DNA of 64,000 bases, from contig CM043954.1 in the NCBI GenBank assembly GCA_014529385.2, positions 94,071,247 through 94,135,246 on the forward strand. The letters run 5' to 3'. The notes below the pieces were generated by a model that worked only from the letters and a program-made list of their open reading frames with translations, made no database searches and was not told the origin of the DNA. Position 1 is the stretch's first letter, and each line of letters begins with the position of its first letter. This stretch comes from Adiantum capillus-veneris (lineage: Eukaryota; Streptophyta; Polypodiopsida; Polypodiales; Pteridaceae). The position numbers and the translations under genes are program-made. This document shows, one piece after another, positions 34,828 to 46,043 of this stretch.

Positions 34828-35987
34828 TGTGAGTGGGATGAAAACACACACAACGCCTCTATAACGACCCGACACACACTCTTGGGAAGATACACACACA
34901 CACACACACACACACACTATGGGGCACCACTCGGCTTAGACAACACACCTGGCCGAGACAGGGAACACACCTCTGGAGTGAGAAGAGAGAGACTATCCAC
35001 TTGCCCACTCCACACAGACACACACACACACACACACACACCCCCAAAAAACTCAGCTCAAAAGAGGAGAATTTCTGATGTTTAGATACAATTGAGCTTG
35101 GGCCAACACCAATGGGGCAAATAGCTCACACAATATAGGTAAAATAAGCCAGATACAATCACAAACTAGAGCAGAAACTTCGCTCAAAGGAGAAACTTAC
35201 ACAGAAAACAGCAGGAAAAGAGTGAGGAATTTGGCAAAATGGACAGCGCCATCGCGTTCGGAACGGCCCAAAACCCCAGTCTACAATGTCAAAGTGCTCA
35301 AATCCGACCTCGGATGAGCAGTTTACGGCCAAAATAGGCTCCAAAATGAGCAAAAACATAGTTGCGGCTGCTCCTCCTCTCTTCTCCACGTTTTTCCTGG
35401 TCTTCTCTCTGTTTTTTCAGCTTCCACACTTAGCTTTATTACTTGGGCACCCTTGGCCTTTTAGATGACCTCAAACGGACCCCGAACAGGCCAAAAACTG
35501 ACCTCGCAGTGCATAGTTGTCACCTTTTTGCATCATTCGCACACCTGGCACTCAGCTTTTTTCCAATAATGCATCTCGCCACCACGTGAAGTGGCCCCAA
35601 AAAGTGGTCCTAATGATGACCTTTCTGCATAACTCTCACAAGAAAACACCCACGTTGTGTCCGTCCTCATCCGCGTGCAAATATTGACCTCGTTCGCCCT
35701 CCTGACGCCACTAGATGCCATCTGACGCACCTGCTGACCTCATGTCGTTGGCCGGCGGATAGCTTCCTCGAGAAGTGTTACGCGCTACCAACTCCTCCTT
35801 ATTGTAGAAAAAACACACTAGTACTGATAATAGTGAAAATCGCTGCACTATGTACACCCTGTCCTACCTGTACACACGTGGGCCCCACGTAACCACCTGG
35901 CTATGGAAATTGGGTAATCCTTTATTCGATGCACCATGCATGTGTATGTACATATGCGCAATCCCTTGCTCAAAAAAACTCCTGACA
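34828..35987 (-). repeat. 5' LTR of element C
   Basis: 1,160 bp; the 16-bp excess over the other LTR comes mostly from longer (CA)n arrays. Its inner end adjoins the primer-binding site at 34804-34821. Confidence 0.95.
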
Positions 35988-37129
35988 GTGTGAGGCAGCG
36001 CAGTTGGCGCTTATTGACGGAGGAGGTTGATCAACAGTGATGATGTGGCAACTCGTTAGGCGTCCGTGCCTGCGACCCTTGGGGCCCAATCTTTTCTAAA
36101 GGGAAACCCCCCACCAATAATGAGGTCGCTATTGCTCGTAAGGGGAGGGGTTTCCGCAAATAGTGAGCCTGAAAGAGACAGAGTAAGAGAGGGTGAGGCC
36201 AAACAAGACCGAGCGGGGGCAAGTGCAAAGCAAAGGGCCATTCCAAGGCCCGAGCAAGAGCAAAGGCAAGGAGGGAGGCCGGGACCAAAGTGAAGGAGGA
36301 AAGAGAAAAGGAGAGAGAAGAGGTAAGTGGGAGCCAGATAAAGGGGGTCGAGGAAGAATCAAAGAGTAGTGCAAAATAGGCCTTCCCAAGGGTGGAAAAA
36401 TAAAGAAGGAAAAAATAAAAATTAAAAAAAGTGCGTAGGGGCAGTAGCAATGTCGCTATTGCACCCCCCCCCCCTCAAGTGCAGAAGAAAAAGAAAGAGA
36501 GCAGATGAAGCCAGAGGTGGTTACCTTCTCCCAAAGATTCCAAATGTGAATGCCAGATGGACCAATGAAAGGGTAGTTACCAAAGTGGAAGGTCCCCCCT
36601 ATAAAAGTCAAATTTTAATCAAATTAGGGGCTTTTTTTTAGTGTCATTTGGAGCCTGCAAAGTGGAGCTCTCTGACAGAGGAGTATGCCTGTCAAATCCC
36701 TTTGCACAGTGCAAGCCTGTGTACATGCCTTTTGAAGTGCAATCAAGCCACTGTTGCACCGTCTTGTTATTGTTTCCCCTTCCCCCCTTCTCTTTCTCAT
36801 GCTCTAGTGTTTCCCCTTGGTGCCGGCAGTGTGGATGTGTGTGCCCCCCGGACCGATGGTGTTTTGTGTGAGAGAGTGAAATTGAGCGGTTGTGTGTGTG
36901 TGTAAGGGTGGAGACAGACCGTGGCAACAGGTGTGTGTTGTGTGGTGGATTTGCGGAGTGTGTGAGCGGTGGATATTGGGCAAGCGTTGGTCTGCTAGGG
37001 TGAAGTATGTTTTTTGAAGGTGTTTTTCGAGAGGATAGGGGTGTTGTGGATACCCTCAGCTATGGAGAGACCCTTGTGTTTTTGCCGGGTGTGTTCCCCC
37101 ATTCCCCCTCTCCATCTTTTGGTGCCCCC
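35988..37129 (+). other. Probable promoter and leader of element A
   Basis: No open gene. A TATA-like ctataaaag lies at 36599-36607 about 530 bp upstream of the gag start. A run of 11 C lies near 36464-36474. This may be LTR plus leader of the retroelement whose gag starts at 37130, but no second LTR copy or primer-binding site is visible, so the LTR boundary is not set. Confidence 0.4.
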
Positions 37130-37735
37130 ATGGAGGAGTGTGCTCATGCTCCTAGTTGAAGTCAAAGTGGTGATTTTGGTGATGCCAAAGGTGCGGCCTT
37201 TGAAGAGCAGGTGCTGCTAGTGATGGCTTGGGCAAGATTTCCCATTTTCACTGGGGTCAAAGATGCAAAAACCTGGCTTCAAGACTACAGATTGTTTGTG
37301 TTGGAAAGCGGTTTATCGAGAGAAGATGGTGCGATACAGGTGTTCCCGCTCTTGGTTCATGGTAAAGCGAGGCTATGGTTCGATGGCCTTGGTGATGAAG
37401 AAAAGGCATATTGTGAAGCCCTAAAGGCGGCTTTTCGAAGAAGATTCATAACGGATGCGCAGTTGGATGAAGTAAAGCGGAAGCTGGATGGATTAAAGCA
37501 AAGCTTGGAGGGTGATTTTCAAGCGTTCGAGTGGGAGTTCAAAGCCCTTTGGTGAAAATTGATCAAGGTAACTACTGCAAAAAATGCCGGTTTTTTAAAG
37601 TTGAGTAAATTCATGGATTGCCTACATGAGGAAGTGCGATATAAGGTGGAGATAGATAGCCCGATGTCGTATGAAGAGGCAGTAGCTCTAGCGAAAGGGC
37701 GGACCAAAAAGATCATGAAGAAGCGCGAATCTAGG
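37130..37735 (+). pseudogene. Element A gag, 5' part (interrupted by element B)
   Basis: From an ATG at 37130 a single plus frame encodes a Ty3-type gag: ARFPIFTGVKDAKTWLQDYR, GKARLWFDGLG, FRRRFITDAQLDEVKRKL, FMDCLHEEVRYKVE. It has in-frame TGA codons at 37157-37159 and 37553-37555; the second follows a TGG codon. The frame is cut after codon AGG at 37735 by the 26-kb element B and resumes in phase at 63749. Except for the two stops the frame is undisturbed. Confidence 0.85.
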
Positions 37736-37742
37736 TGTGAGG

Positions 37743-37963
37743 TGAAAGGTGGGCATGGGAACTCCTTCGACACCTAGTTCAATTTTTGATGTGACACATA
37801 TTACATATATGTGTGTAGCCTTTTGAAAAGGCACGTGGAGATATGAGTTGCCGGATACTGGCTGTGAGACCTTTTGTATATAAACACTTCCTTTTTGTAT
37901 ATGAACCAAAAATAATATATGTTGTAAATATATTGTATGTACACTATAATCTATTGAATGTGA

Positions 37964-38022
<59 letters not shown>

Positions 38023-38097
38023 GTGTATAGCCATGGTTTTTCCAAGCTTCAAACCACCTTGAGTTCATTGTATCAATTCACCCACCCAAGCCTTACA
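37743..38097 (+). repeat. 5' LTR of element D
   Basis: 355 bp including a CT array of about 53 bp (37966-38019). Most of the length difference from the 3' LTR is in this array. A TATA-like tgtatataaac lies near 37874-37884. Confidence 0.93.
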
Positions 38098-38781
38098 ACT
38101 GGTATCAGAGCCTCTCTTATGATCCAGAGCTTCGACCCTTCTCTCCCGCGTGTGCAAGCTCGCTTGGATATTGTGAGGAAACCTCTGCAGGAAAATCCTT
38201 TTGAGCAAGGAAATAAAGCTTGAGGCAATCGAGTGCAATAGAGGCAAATCTCGGCAGTGAAAGTAGGAAAATCAGAGCCAACCTTGCAAGGAAAATCAAG
38301 GCAAAGACTCACAATCGGGCAGGGCAGTCGGCAGCTAGTAGAAGAGCAAAGGAATTGAATCAAGGAGAGTGTCGAGCAGTAACGAGCAGAGCTAGGAGCT
38401 CGAAGCAAGATAAATCTTGGTGCTGCATCAAATCAAGGGAAGCAATAGGTATCGAATAAAGGAGAAAATCCAAAAGCAGTAAAGCAGAGAGCTCTTGAGC
38501 TTCACAGGTTCAAGGCAACTCATAGCCAAATCTGAGAGTCGGGAAACCTGTATTGTGTAGATGAAATCTAGATTAAATGTCCACAATCGAATCCACTTCA
38601 ATTGATTCAGCTCTCGGTATCTTGCTTTGGGTCCGTGACATTGTGTGCAATCTCGTATAGCTGATTGCAATCAAGGAATCAAAAGCATGTAAACAAGGGA
38701 ATTTGACAGCGCTAGCTTATACAATGCAAAGCAATCAGTAAGAAGCAAATAAATGCAATTCGGTATTCTACTGCGGCGCTT

Positions 38782-38965
<184 letters not shown>

Positions 38966-39568
38966 CGCTTCATCAACAAATTAGCCTCGATCACACCCCA
39001 TGGATCAAATCAGGAGGCCAAAAAGATTTACTCTACAACCTCAGTTCATGCCGAGCACCATGACTCATTCCCAAGCAATTGGACGGCTTCTGCTTGTTCT
39101 TTGCAATCGACAGAGCTCACAGGTTCTTTTTTAAATTTATAAGCTTTATGATAACAACACCTTGTTTTCACAAGCAAAAGCTGCATAAGAGTTTTATGCT
39201 CAAGCTAGTAGGCAATCTTAATCATCCGAAGAGAGGACCTTTTTCCCTGGCTTCAGTGCCTAAAAAGGGTTTCCTAATTAAAGGCTCTTTTAAAACTCTG
39301 CAAGCTCGTGTTACTCAAAAGAGCAATCCCTAGCTAAGCAAAGCACCGTGTCAAGATTTTGAGCATTTATTCTTGTACTTCAAGGCGTCCTTTTTTATTT
39401 CGAGGATTTAGTGAAGAGGTACTTCTCAGGAGAGAGGAGTGACTTCACAAATCAAAATTGTTAAGCTCGAAACTGCACTATTTTGTAAAATGGGCAAGAC
39501 ACTGCCATAGAGAGAGTCTTTCTATCGGTAAGACCAAGTTCCTGGCATCTATCGCGAGTGCTTGCACC

Positions 39569-40296
39569 ATGGAAGAGAAAGGAATCATAAAATTTAATGG
39601 GGAGGGTTTCCATACATGGCAAACTAAGCTAAGGGAATACTTAATGAAAAAAACATTATGGGTTGTAGTAAAAACATCTCTCAGTGATCACGAAGGCACA
39701 CAAACCATGGCTTCTACCACTCAATCAAGAAAAGGATGAACAAGCACTTGGCATAATAATTACTGCACTCCGCGACAATTATGTACATTTTTATAGATGA
39801 GTGCACACATGCATATGAAGCTTGGCAAGTTCTAGAAGAAAATTTGGAGCTAAAGCAAAACGAAGTAAAGTTAGCTTGAAACGACAACTTTACAAACTCA
39901 CTATGCTTGAGGGAGAAGACATAGCTAGTTTGGTCAATAGGCTTAAAATCATGATTACACAATTGACCTACATCCAATGCAAAGTAGATGAAGACGACAA
40001 AGTTGTAGTCCTCCTTAGTGCACTTCCTTCCAACTACGACCATATTGTCACCATTCTTGAAGAAAAGGAGCCAACTCCAGCACTTCAAGATGTGGTAAGC
40101 TCGCTTCAGGCAGAAGAAAGGAAGCAAAAAAACCCACCTACACCGACAAATGGGGCTTTTATAGCAAGGGAAGGCGAATCATCCATAGATTTCATATAAT
40201 CTTTCAACGTCCGAAAATGCTATGACTGTGGTAAAATGGGTCATATAGCTAATGACTGCTATATCAAGAAATTTTGTAGCACTTGCAAAAAGAAAG
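39569..40296 (+). pseudogene. Element D gag, 5' part
   Basis: Starts at the ATG at 39569 (MEEKGIIKFNGEGFHTWQTK), a copia gag N-terminus. After frameshifts around 39735-39830, an open segment to 40199 has GEDIASLVNRLKIMITQL, LLSALPSNYDHIVTIL and VVSSLQAEERK of the UBN2 domain. A first zinc knuckle, CYDCGKMGHIANDC, follows after a TAA at about 40197. The second knuckle starts CSTCKKK and is split by the insertion of element E. Confidence 0.85.
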
Positions 40297-40573
40297 TGTA
40301 GACATGTAGTAGTGTTAGTGTGTATACGCGCTTCACTAGGGGCACTTTTCTCCCACTGGGTTTTTCCCCCTGGACATCTGGTGTGAAAGGACACCTTATC
40401 ACTTAGGGTTTCATATAAGCTTTGTAGCTCTGAGTTTGTATATTTATTATTATTCCAATACAGAGAGAGACTACAGAGATCTCGTACACAAGCTCTGTGT
40501 CTTCTCCTTCTCCATCTTCTTCCTACTCTGAGTTGCTGTCTTCCTTCTGTTTCCTGTTTCATCATCTTCAACA
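40297..40573 (+). repeat. 5' LTR of element E
   Basis: 277 bp, TGTAGACATG...TTCAACA; a one-base difference (about 40554) from the 3' LTR. Confidence 0.96.
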
Positions 40574-40961
40574 ATTGGTATCAGAGCAAGGTGATTTCCA
40601 GAGCCTCTACTTGCGTTTTCGCGTCCGCGCGCGCAATCGCAGTTTTCGGAAAATTTGTTCGCGGGAGCATCCTCGACGTTCCGGGAGTATTCTGATCAGG
40701 CGACCTGAGGTTTTATCCCCCTTTCGAAGCCGTTCGAGCCCTCAGAATTTTGTTCTGAGCAGCGTAGCAGAAGTTACTTTTCGGAGGCGTTTAGATCAAG
40801 AGGGTGTGCTTTTTGACAGATTTTCTTCAGGTAAACAGTTCTTTTGGGAAGCAGCTTGTCTTAGCTTTGTGCTGAGATTTTGTGTAGAGTTTTGCTTGGA
40901 TTGGAGAGGAGATTTGTGAATCTCTTGGAGGTTCTTTTGCTCTCTTGTGTGCATCTACAGT

Positions 40962-43865
40962 ATGGCTCAATCTACGGAGAAAGAGATTTTTGGTGCGTTT
41001 ACATCCGAAGACAAATTGGATGGTACCAACTATTCTCTTTGGTCTTTTATGGCCAAAAATGTTTTGGTTGGTAAAGGATTGTGGGATTATGTATCTGGAG
41101 ATGAAGTTCGTCCAGGTAGCATTGCACCTGCCACGCCTGGTCGTGGTGCAGCTGTTGGTGCAGGACCCTCACAAGTCACTCCAGAGCAAAAGAGATGGGA
41201 TACTAAAGATGCACAGGCTATGGCTGTGATTGCCTTAACCATAAAGAGGACAATCACACCACATATCAGATCTTGCAGAACTTCTGAGGATGCTTGGAAC
41301 ACTCTGCAAGCTATGTTTGGAGGAAGAAACGCTGCCAGAATAGAGTTTTTGAAGAAACAACTTGACAAAATACAGATGGACGAAGGTGACGATATTGTCG
41401 AGCATCTTACAAAAATCAGGGATCTTAAAGAGCAATTGCTTAGCATTGATGAAGTGATTCCAGAGAAGGACTTGGTTTCCAAAACACTCAATTCACTACC
41501 ACCATCTTATTTGACTTTTCAGACTTCTTTGACTCTGTCTTTGCGAGCTAATCCTGACCCTCTTCATTTTGAAGAGTTAGTGGCTTTGCTATTGCAGGAG
41601 GATCAATCACGTAAGAACAAGTCTTTACAGGTGGATGGTATGGATCATGCTCTTATTGTACAGAACAAAAACAGGGGTAAAGAGAGTGCTCATCACTCCA
41701 AGTCTAGTGCAGGACAATCTTCAGAGAAGTCTAAAGGTGATTTCGACAAGTCTAAGAAGAAAGGTAAATGTCACTACTGCAAGAAACCTGGTCACTACAT
41801 TAGTGAGTGTAAAAAGCGAATTGCTAAAGAAAAGAAGAAAGAGTCAAGTTTGATTGTTTCAGCTTCTGGTGATTCTTCTACAGCTAAAGAAGAGTCTGCA
41901 AACTTTGTGCAGGATTCTTATGCTTTTGTAGTATGTTCAGATTTTTCTGCTTACAATGTTGACAAGACACAAATGATTTGGTACTTTGATAGTGGTGCAT
42001 CCAGGCATATTACTTCAAGGAAGGATTTGTTTTGTTCATTGGATGCAGCTCCAGCAGGAAAGAAGGTGACATGTGCAAATAATGCTTCTTATCCAATCAA
42101 AGGCGTTGGTAAGATTTTGATTACCATTTCAGATGGTTCAGATTTATGCTTGCCAGATGTCTTATATGTTCCAGGGATCAAGAAGAATTTGTTGTCTGTA
42201 TCCTCTCTTGCAAAAAATGGTCTTCGGGTCATTTTTGAGGATGACAGATGTGTTGTACGAGATCGAGAGAATGGTTATTCTCTTATCACTACAGGTACGT
42301 TGGAAAATGGACTATTTGTGCTAGATCGTTATGAAAAGCAGATTCAGGTATGTATTGCAGAAACAAAGACTCAGGCTATGCAGGATGCTGAGTTGTGGCA
42401 TGCTAGATTCGGGCATGTTAGTTATGGCAGTTTGATGACTTTACAACGTCATAATATGGTGCATGATTTGTCTTTATTGGAGATGCCACCAAGACATGTA
42501 TGTGAAGGTTGCGTTCTTGGAAAGATGCACAGATTTGCATTTTCCCAGGATGGTTCAGTTAGAGCGACACGAAAGTTGCAGCTTGTACACAGTGATGTAT
42601 GTGGTCCTATGAGGACGCCATCTATAGGAAACAGCCTTTATTTTGTGACCTTCATTGATGACTTTTCCAGGTTTTGTTGGGTGTATCCACTCAAAGCAAA
42701 GTCAGACGTGTTTGCAGTTTTTCAACATTATGTCGCCATGGTTGAAAATGAAACAGGTTGCAAAGTACAGACTCTTCGTACCGATCGAGGAGGTGAATAC
42801 ATGTCAGGTGCATTTAAGGATTTTTTGGGAAAGAAAGGCATTAAACACCAATGCACTATGCCATACACACCACAACAGAATGGTGTTGCAGAAAGGAAGA
42901 ACAGGTCTTTAATGGAGACAGCTAGATGTATGCTCAAGGCTAAGAGTTTGCCTCATAAGCTATGGATGGAGGCAGTTGCTTGTGCAGCACATGTTTTGAA
43001 CAGGTGTCCTACTCGTGCCTTGAAGACCATTACTGCATATGAAGCTTGGTATGACAAAAAACCTTCAGTCAGTTATCTTCGTGTTTTTGGTTGTCTTGCT
43101 TATGCTCACATCCCTCAGCAGTTACGTGGAAAGCTTGATGATAAGGCAATCAAATGTATATTTGTGGGGTACAGTAGTGGAAGTAAAGGTTATAGACTTT
43201 ACAATCCTGCTACAAACAAGATTTTTGAAAGTCGTGATGTAATTTTTGCAGAAACTACTGCTCAACCTATGGTTGCTTTTGATGTACCTCATATGCAGAC
43301 ACATGATGTATTTGAAGGTTTGCTTCCTTCTTTTGTGGAGAAACAAGAATCACAACAGGTTGATAATCTTGATCAATCTTTTGATCAGCATGTGACACCT
43401 CATGATGTAGAAGAAATTGTGCGTGAAGAGCAAGAAGTTCTCAGGGAAGAAAGAACCTTACCTAAATGGGTTCAGAAAACTTTGCAGGATAGCAAGTTGG
43501 ATGCACCGTTGCCACGAAAAACACGTGCTGGTACTACTTTTGGCAGAGAGCAAGTAGATTTGGCTTGCTTTAGCACTCTTTGTGATGCAGATGAGCCTGA
43601 TTCATTTGAACAAGCTTTAGAGTGTGTTCAGTGGAAAGATGCTATGCAACAAGAAATTGATTCTATTCATAAGAATCATACATGGGATCTAGTGGACTTG
43701 CCTACAGGTAAAAATCCTATTGGTACAAAGTGGGTTTTTAAGGTAAAAAAGAAACAAGATGGTACTATTGACAGGTACAAAGCAAGGCTTGTGGCAAAAG
43801 GCTATGCGCAACAGAAAGGCATAGATTGGATGAAACCTTTGCTCCTACTTCTCGTGCATCCATAG
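40962..43865 (+). CDS. Element E gag, protease, integrase and RT start
   Basis: ATG at 40962 (MAQSTEKEIFGAFTSEDKLD), followed by a UBN2-type gag, a zinc knuckle CHYCKKPGHYISEC (about residue 270), and a protease WYFDSGASRHIT (Asp about residue 343). Next are a pre-integrase LWHARFGHVS, an integrase core (HSDVCGPM, TLRTDRGGEYMS, YTPQQNGVAERKN) and the RT entry (KWVFKVKKKQDG, RLVAKGYAQQKG). A one-base deletion near 43826 shifts the frame within the RT. Confidence 0.93.
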   Translation: MAQSTEKEIFGAFTSEDKLDGTNYSLWSFMAKNVLVGKGLWDYVSGDEVRPGSIAPATPGRGAAVGAGPSQVTPEQKRWDTKDAQAMAVIALTIKRTITPHIRSCRTSEDAWNTLQAMFGGRNAARIEFLKKQLDKIQMDEGDDIVEHLTKIRDLKEQLLSIDEVIPEKDLVSKTLNSLPPSYLTFQTSLTLSLRANPDPLHFEELVALLLQEDQSRKNKSLQVDGMDHALIVQNKNRGKESAHHSKSSAGQSSEKSKGDFDKSKKKGKCHYCKKPGHYISECKKRIAKEKKKESSLIVSASGDSSTAKEESANFVQDSYAFVVCSDFSAYNVDKTQMIWYFDSGASRHITSRKDLFCSLDAAPAGKKVTCANNASYPIKGVGKILITISDGSDLCLPDVLYVPGIKKNLLSVSSLAKNGLRVIFEDDRCVVRDRENGYSLITTGTLENGLFVLDRYEKQIQVCIAETKTQAMQDAELWHARFGHVSYGSLMTLQRHNMVHDLSLLEMPPRHVCEGCVLGKMHRFAFSQDGSVRATRKLQLVHSDVCGPMRTPSIGNSLYFVTFIDDFSRFCWVYPLKAKSDVFAVFQHYVAMVENETGCKVQTLRTDRGGEYMSGAFKDFLGKKGIKHQCTMPYTPQQNGVAERKNRSLMETARCMLKAKSLPHKLWMEAVACAAHVLNRCPTRALKTITAYEAWYDKKPSVSYLRVFGCLAYAHIPQQLRGKLDDKAIKCIFVGYSSGSKGYRLYNPATNKIFESRDVIFAETTAQPMVAFDVPHMQTHDVFEGLLPSFVEKQESQQVDNLDQSFDQHVTPHDVEEIVREEQEVLREERTLPKWVQKTLQDSKLDAPLPRKTRAGTTFGREQVDLACFSTLCDADEPDSFEQALECVQWKDAMQQEIDSIHKNHTWDLVDLPTGKNPIGTKWVFKVKKKQDGTIDRYKARLVAKGYAQQKGIDWMKPLLLLLVHP

Positions 43866-44640
43866 TTAGATCACTAGTTGCAATTGCTGCTCATCATGGT
43901 TGGAAAGTGCATCAGTTGGATATCAAAACTGCTTTTTTGAATGGTGATTTGCAGGAAGAAGTTTATGTAAGTCAACCAAGTGGTTTTGTTGTAAAAGGTC
44001 AAGAGCAAAAGGTATGTAGATTGCGTAAAGCTTTGTATGGTCTCAAACAGGCTCCAAGAGCATGGTATGAGAAGATACATACTTATTTGATTGGCCAGGG
44101 ATTTCAGAATAGTCCAACAGAAAGTACTTTGTATGTCAAAAAGAGAGATGGAGTTCTCATTATGCTAACACTTTATGTGGATGATATGCTTCTTACAGGC
44201 AATAATGCAAATGAAATTGAAGCGTTTAAAGATGCTTTGAGAAAAACCTTTGAGATGTCTGATCTTGGTTTGCTACATTATTACTTGGGTATTCAGTTTG
44301 TGCAATCAGAGGATGGCATATACATGTTGCAGGCAAAATATTTGCATAAAATTTTGGACAAGTTTGGTATGCAAAATTGTAAGCCAATCTCTACACCCGT
44401 AGAAACTGGATCAAAGTTGAGCATGCACGATGCTGGAGAACCTTTTGATGTACATACTTATGCAGCAGCAGTTGGTTGCTTGATATACTTGGCAGGCAAC
44501 ACTCGTCCAGACATTCAATTTGGGGTTTCACAAACAAGCAGATTTATGCACAGCCCAGGTATGCATCATTGGCAGGCTGTGAAGCGCATACTTCGTTACC
44601 TTTCAGGTACCCTAATCTTGCCATGTTCTTTCCAAGGGGG
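43826..44640 (+). pseudogene. Element E reverse transcriptase (shifted frame)
   Basis: Continues the RT in another frame: DETFAPTSRASIV, HQLDIKTAFLNGDLQEEVY, catalytic YVDDMLLTG, LGLLHYYLGIQF, and SKLSMHDAGEPF. The catalytic residues are intact. A second one-base deletion near 44612 shifts the frame again before RNase H. Confidence 0.9.
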
Positions 44641-45141
44641 GATATGTATGGAAAGCACAGTTCTATGCAGCTTCTTGGTTACAGCGATTCAGATTGGGCT
44701 GGTGATTTTGACACACGACATTCCACAAGTGGCAATTGTTTTTTCTTGGGAAATGCATGTATATCTTGGCTAAGCAAGAAGCAACCCACAGTGGCTACAT
44801 CAACTTGTGAAGCTGAGTACAGGGCAGCTTTCACGATAACAGTTGATTGTGTATGGATACGCAGGTTATTGGCAGATCTTTGTGAGTGTCAACAGGCACC
44901 CACTACCATTTTCACTGACAGTCAGAGCGCTATTGCAGTTGCAAGGAATCCAGTATTTCATGCAAGAACAAAGCACATAGAGGTTCACTACCACTATGTC
45001 AGGGAAAGGCTACATGCAGGGGAGATCACACTAACTTACTGTCCTACACAGGATAACATTGCAGATCTATTTACGAAGGCGTTATCACGAGAAAAGTTTG
45101 AAGCTTTCCGAAAAGCTTTGGGCTTACTCTCATACACATGA
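44613..45141 (+). pseudogene. Element E RNase H
   Basis: Third frame segment: LLGYSDSDWAGDFDTRHSTS, CISWLSKKQPTVATS, CEAEYRAAF, TDSQSAIAVARNP, TKHIEVHYHYVRERL and DLFTKALSREKFEAFRKALG. Complete C-terminus with a stop at 45141, about 38 bp before the polypurine tract. Confidence 0.92.
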
Positions 45142-45188
45142 TGATCTGCTACCTTGTACGGATTCACACTATCACTACAGGGGGGATT

Positions 45189-45465
45189 TGTAGACATGTA
45201 GTAGTGTTAGTGTGTATACGCGCTTCACTAGGGGCACTTTTCTCCCACTGGGTTTTTCCCCCTGGACATCTGGTGTGAAAGGACACCTTATCACTTAGGG
45301 TTTCATATAAGCTTTGTAGCTCTGAGTTTGTATATTTATTATTATTCCAATACAGAGAGAGACTACAGAGATCTCGTACACAAGCTCTGTGTCTTCTCCT
45401 TCTCCATCTTCTTCCTACTCTGAGTTGCTGTCTTCCTTCTGTTTCTTGTTTCATCATCTTCAACA
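45189..45465 (+). repeat. 3' LTR of element E
   Basis: 277 bp, directly after the polypurine tract. Partly similar to the split LTR of copia remnant H (14894-14934, 24159 onward), so E and H are related families. Confidence 0.95.
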
Positions 45466-45626
45466 GAAAGGGCATCCTACTTCTAGGTGCTATTCAAAAG
45501 TTCAAGATAGCAGCAGCAACAATAACAACAAAGGCAAGAAAGCAGTGAGAGGAGAAGCACATATAGTCCAAGAAGAAGAAACTGAGGATGAAGGGGAAAT
45601 TTCGTTTGTTACAGATGTACTTTGAA
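45466..45626 (+). pseudogene. Element D gag, 3' part (after element E)
   Basis: After removal of element E and one gaaag copy, the second zinc knuckle is completed in frame (GHPTSRC). An acidic tail follows, ending at a TGA near 45625, and then an untranslated stretch up to the polypurine tract. No pol sequence exists. Confidence 0.85.
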
Positions 45627-45718
45627 GATTTTCTACTCTCTCTAGCTCAAGGGGAGGTATTTTCATCCTGTGTGGATAGTTAGGTCTTCATTATGTATGA
45701 CATGCCCAAGGAGAGGGT

Positions 45719-46038
45719 TGAAAGGTGGGCATGGGAACTTCTTCGACACCTAGTTCAATTTTGGATGTGACACATATTACATATATGTGTGTAGCCTTTT
45801 GAAAAGGCACCTGGAGATATGAGCTGCCGGATACTGGCTGTGAGACCTTTTGTATATAAACACTTCCTTTTTGTATATGAACCAATAATAATATACGTTG
45901 TAAATATATTGTATGTACACTATAATCTATTGAATGTGGTCTCTCTCTCTCTCTCTCTCTACTGTCTATAGCTATGGTTTTTCCAAGCTTCAAACCACCT
46001 TGAGCTCATTGTATCAATTCACCCACCCAAACCTTACA
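45719..46038 (+). repeat. 3' LTR of element D
   Basis: 320 bp, near-identical to the 5' LTR but with a CT array of only about 20 bp (45940-45960). Confidence 0.93.
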
Positions 46039-46043
46039 TGAGG

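Larger units (their letters stand above)
27221..35987 (-). mobile_element. Element C: Ty3/gypsy, Tat-type
   Basis: 8.77-kb element with LTRs of 1,144 bp (27221-28364) and 1,160 bp (34828-35987), roughly 2% different by eye. In element orientation the LTR runs TGTCAGGAG...CACTCACA. A PBS-like TGGCGCCCCCACGGAGGA lies six bases inside the 5' LTR and a polypurine tract, AGGGGATAGGCTAATTA, precedes the 3' LTR. Gag, protease, RT, two RNase H regions and integrase are in one frame. The second, archaeal-like RNase H before integrase is a hallmark of the Tat lineage (Tat/Ogre/Retand). No matching target duplication is evident (tgcgt left, gtgtg right). Confidence 0.93.
40297..45465 (+). mobile_element. 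Element E: Ty1/copia LTR retrotransposon
   Basis: 5,169 bp with two 277-bp LTRs (40297-40573, 45189-45465) that differ at one position by eye, and a perfect 5-bp target duplication gaaag (40292-40296, 45466-45470). The PBS TGGTATCAGAGC is at 40576-40587 and the polypurine tract aggggggat at about 45179-45187. It encodes complete-length gag-pol with two frameshifts and lies inside the gag of element D. The youngest layer of this nest judging by its LTRs. Confidence 0.97.

Noticed and set aside
35988-36000. gtgtgaggc after element C as the start of element B-type LTR (tgtgagg)
   Set aside because: The match ends after about seven bases and the following sequence does not align with either B LTR.
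36066-36905. Short open frames (up to 139 codons) between element C and the element A gag
   Set aside because: Overlapping frames on both strands in a purine/pyrimidine-skewed region with no recognisable domain. The stretch is better explained as retroelement promoter and leader.
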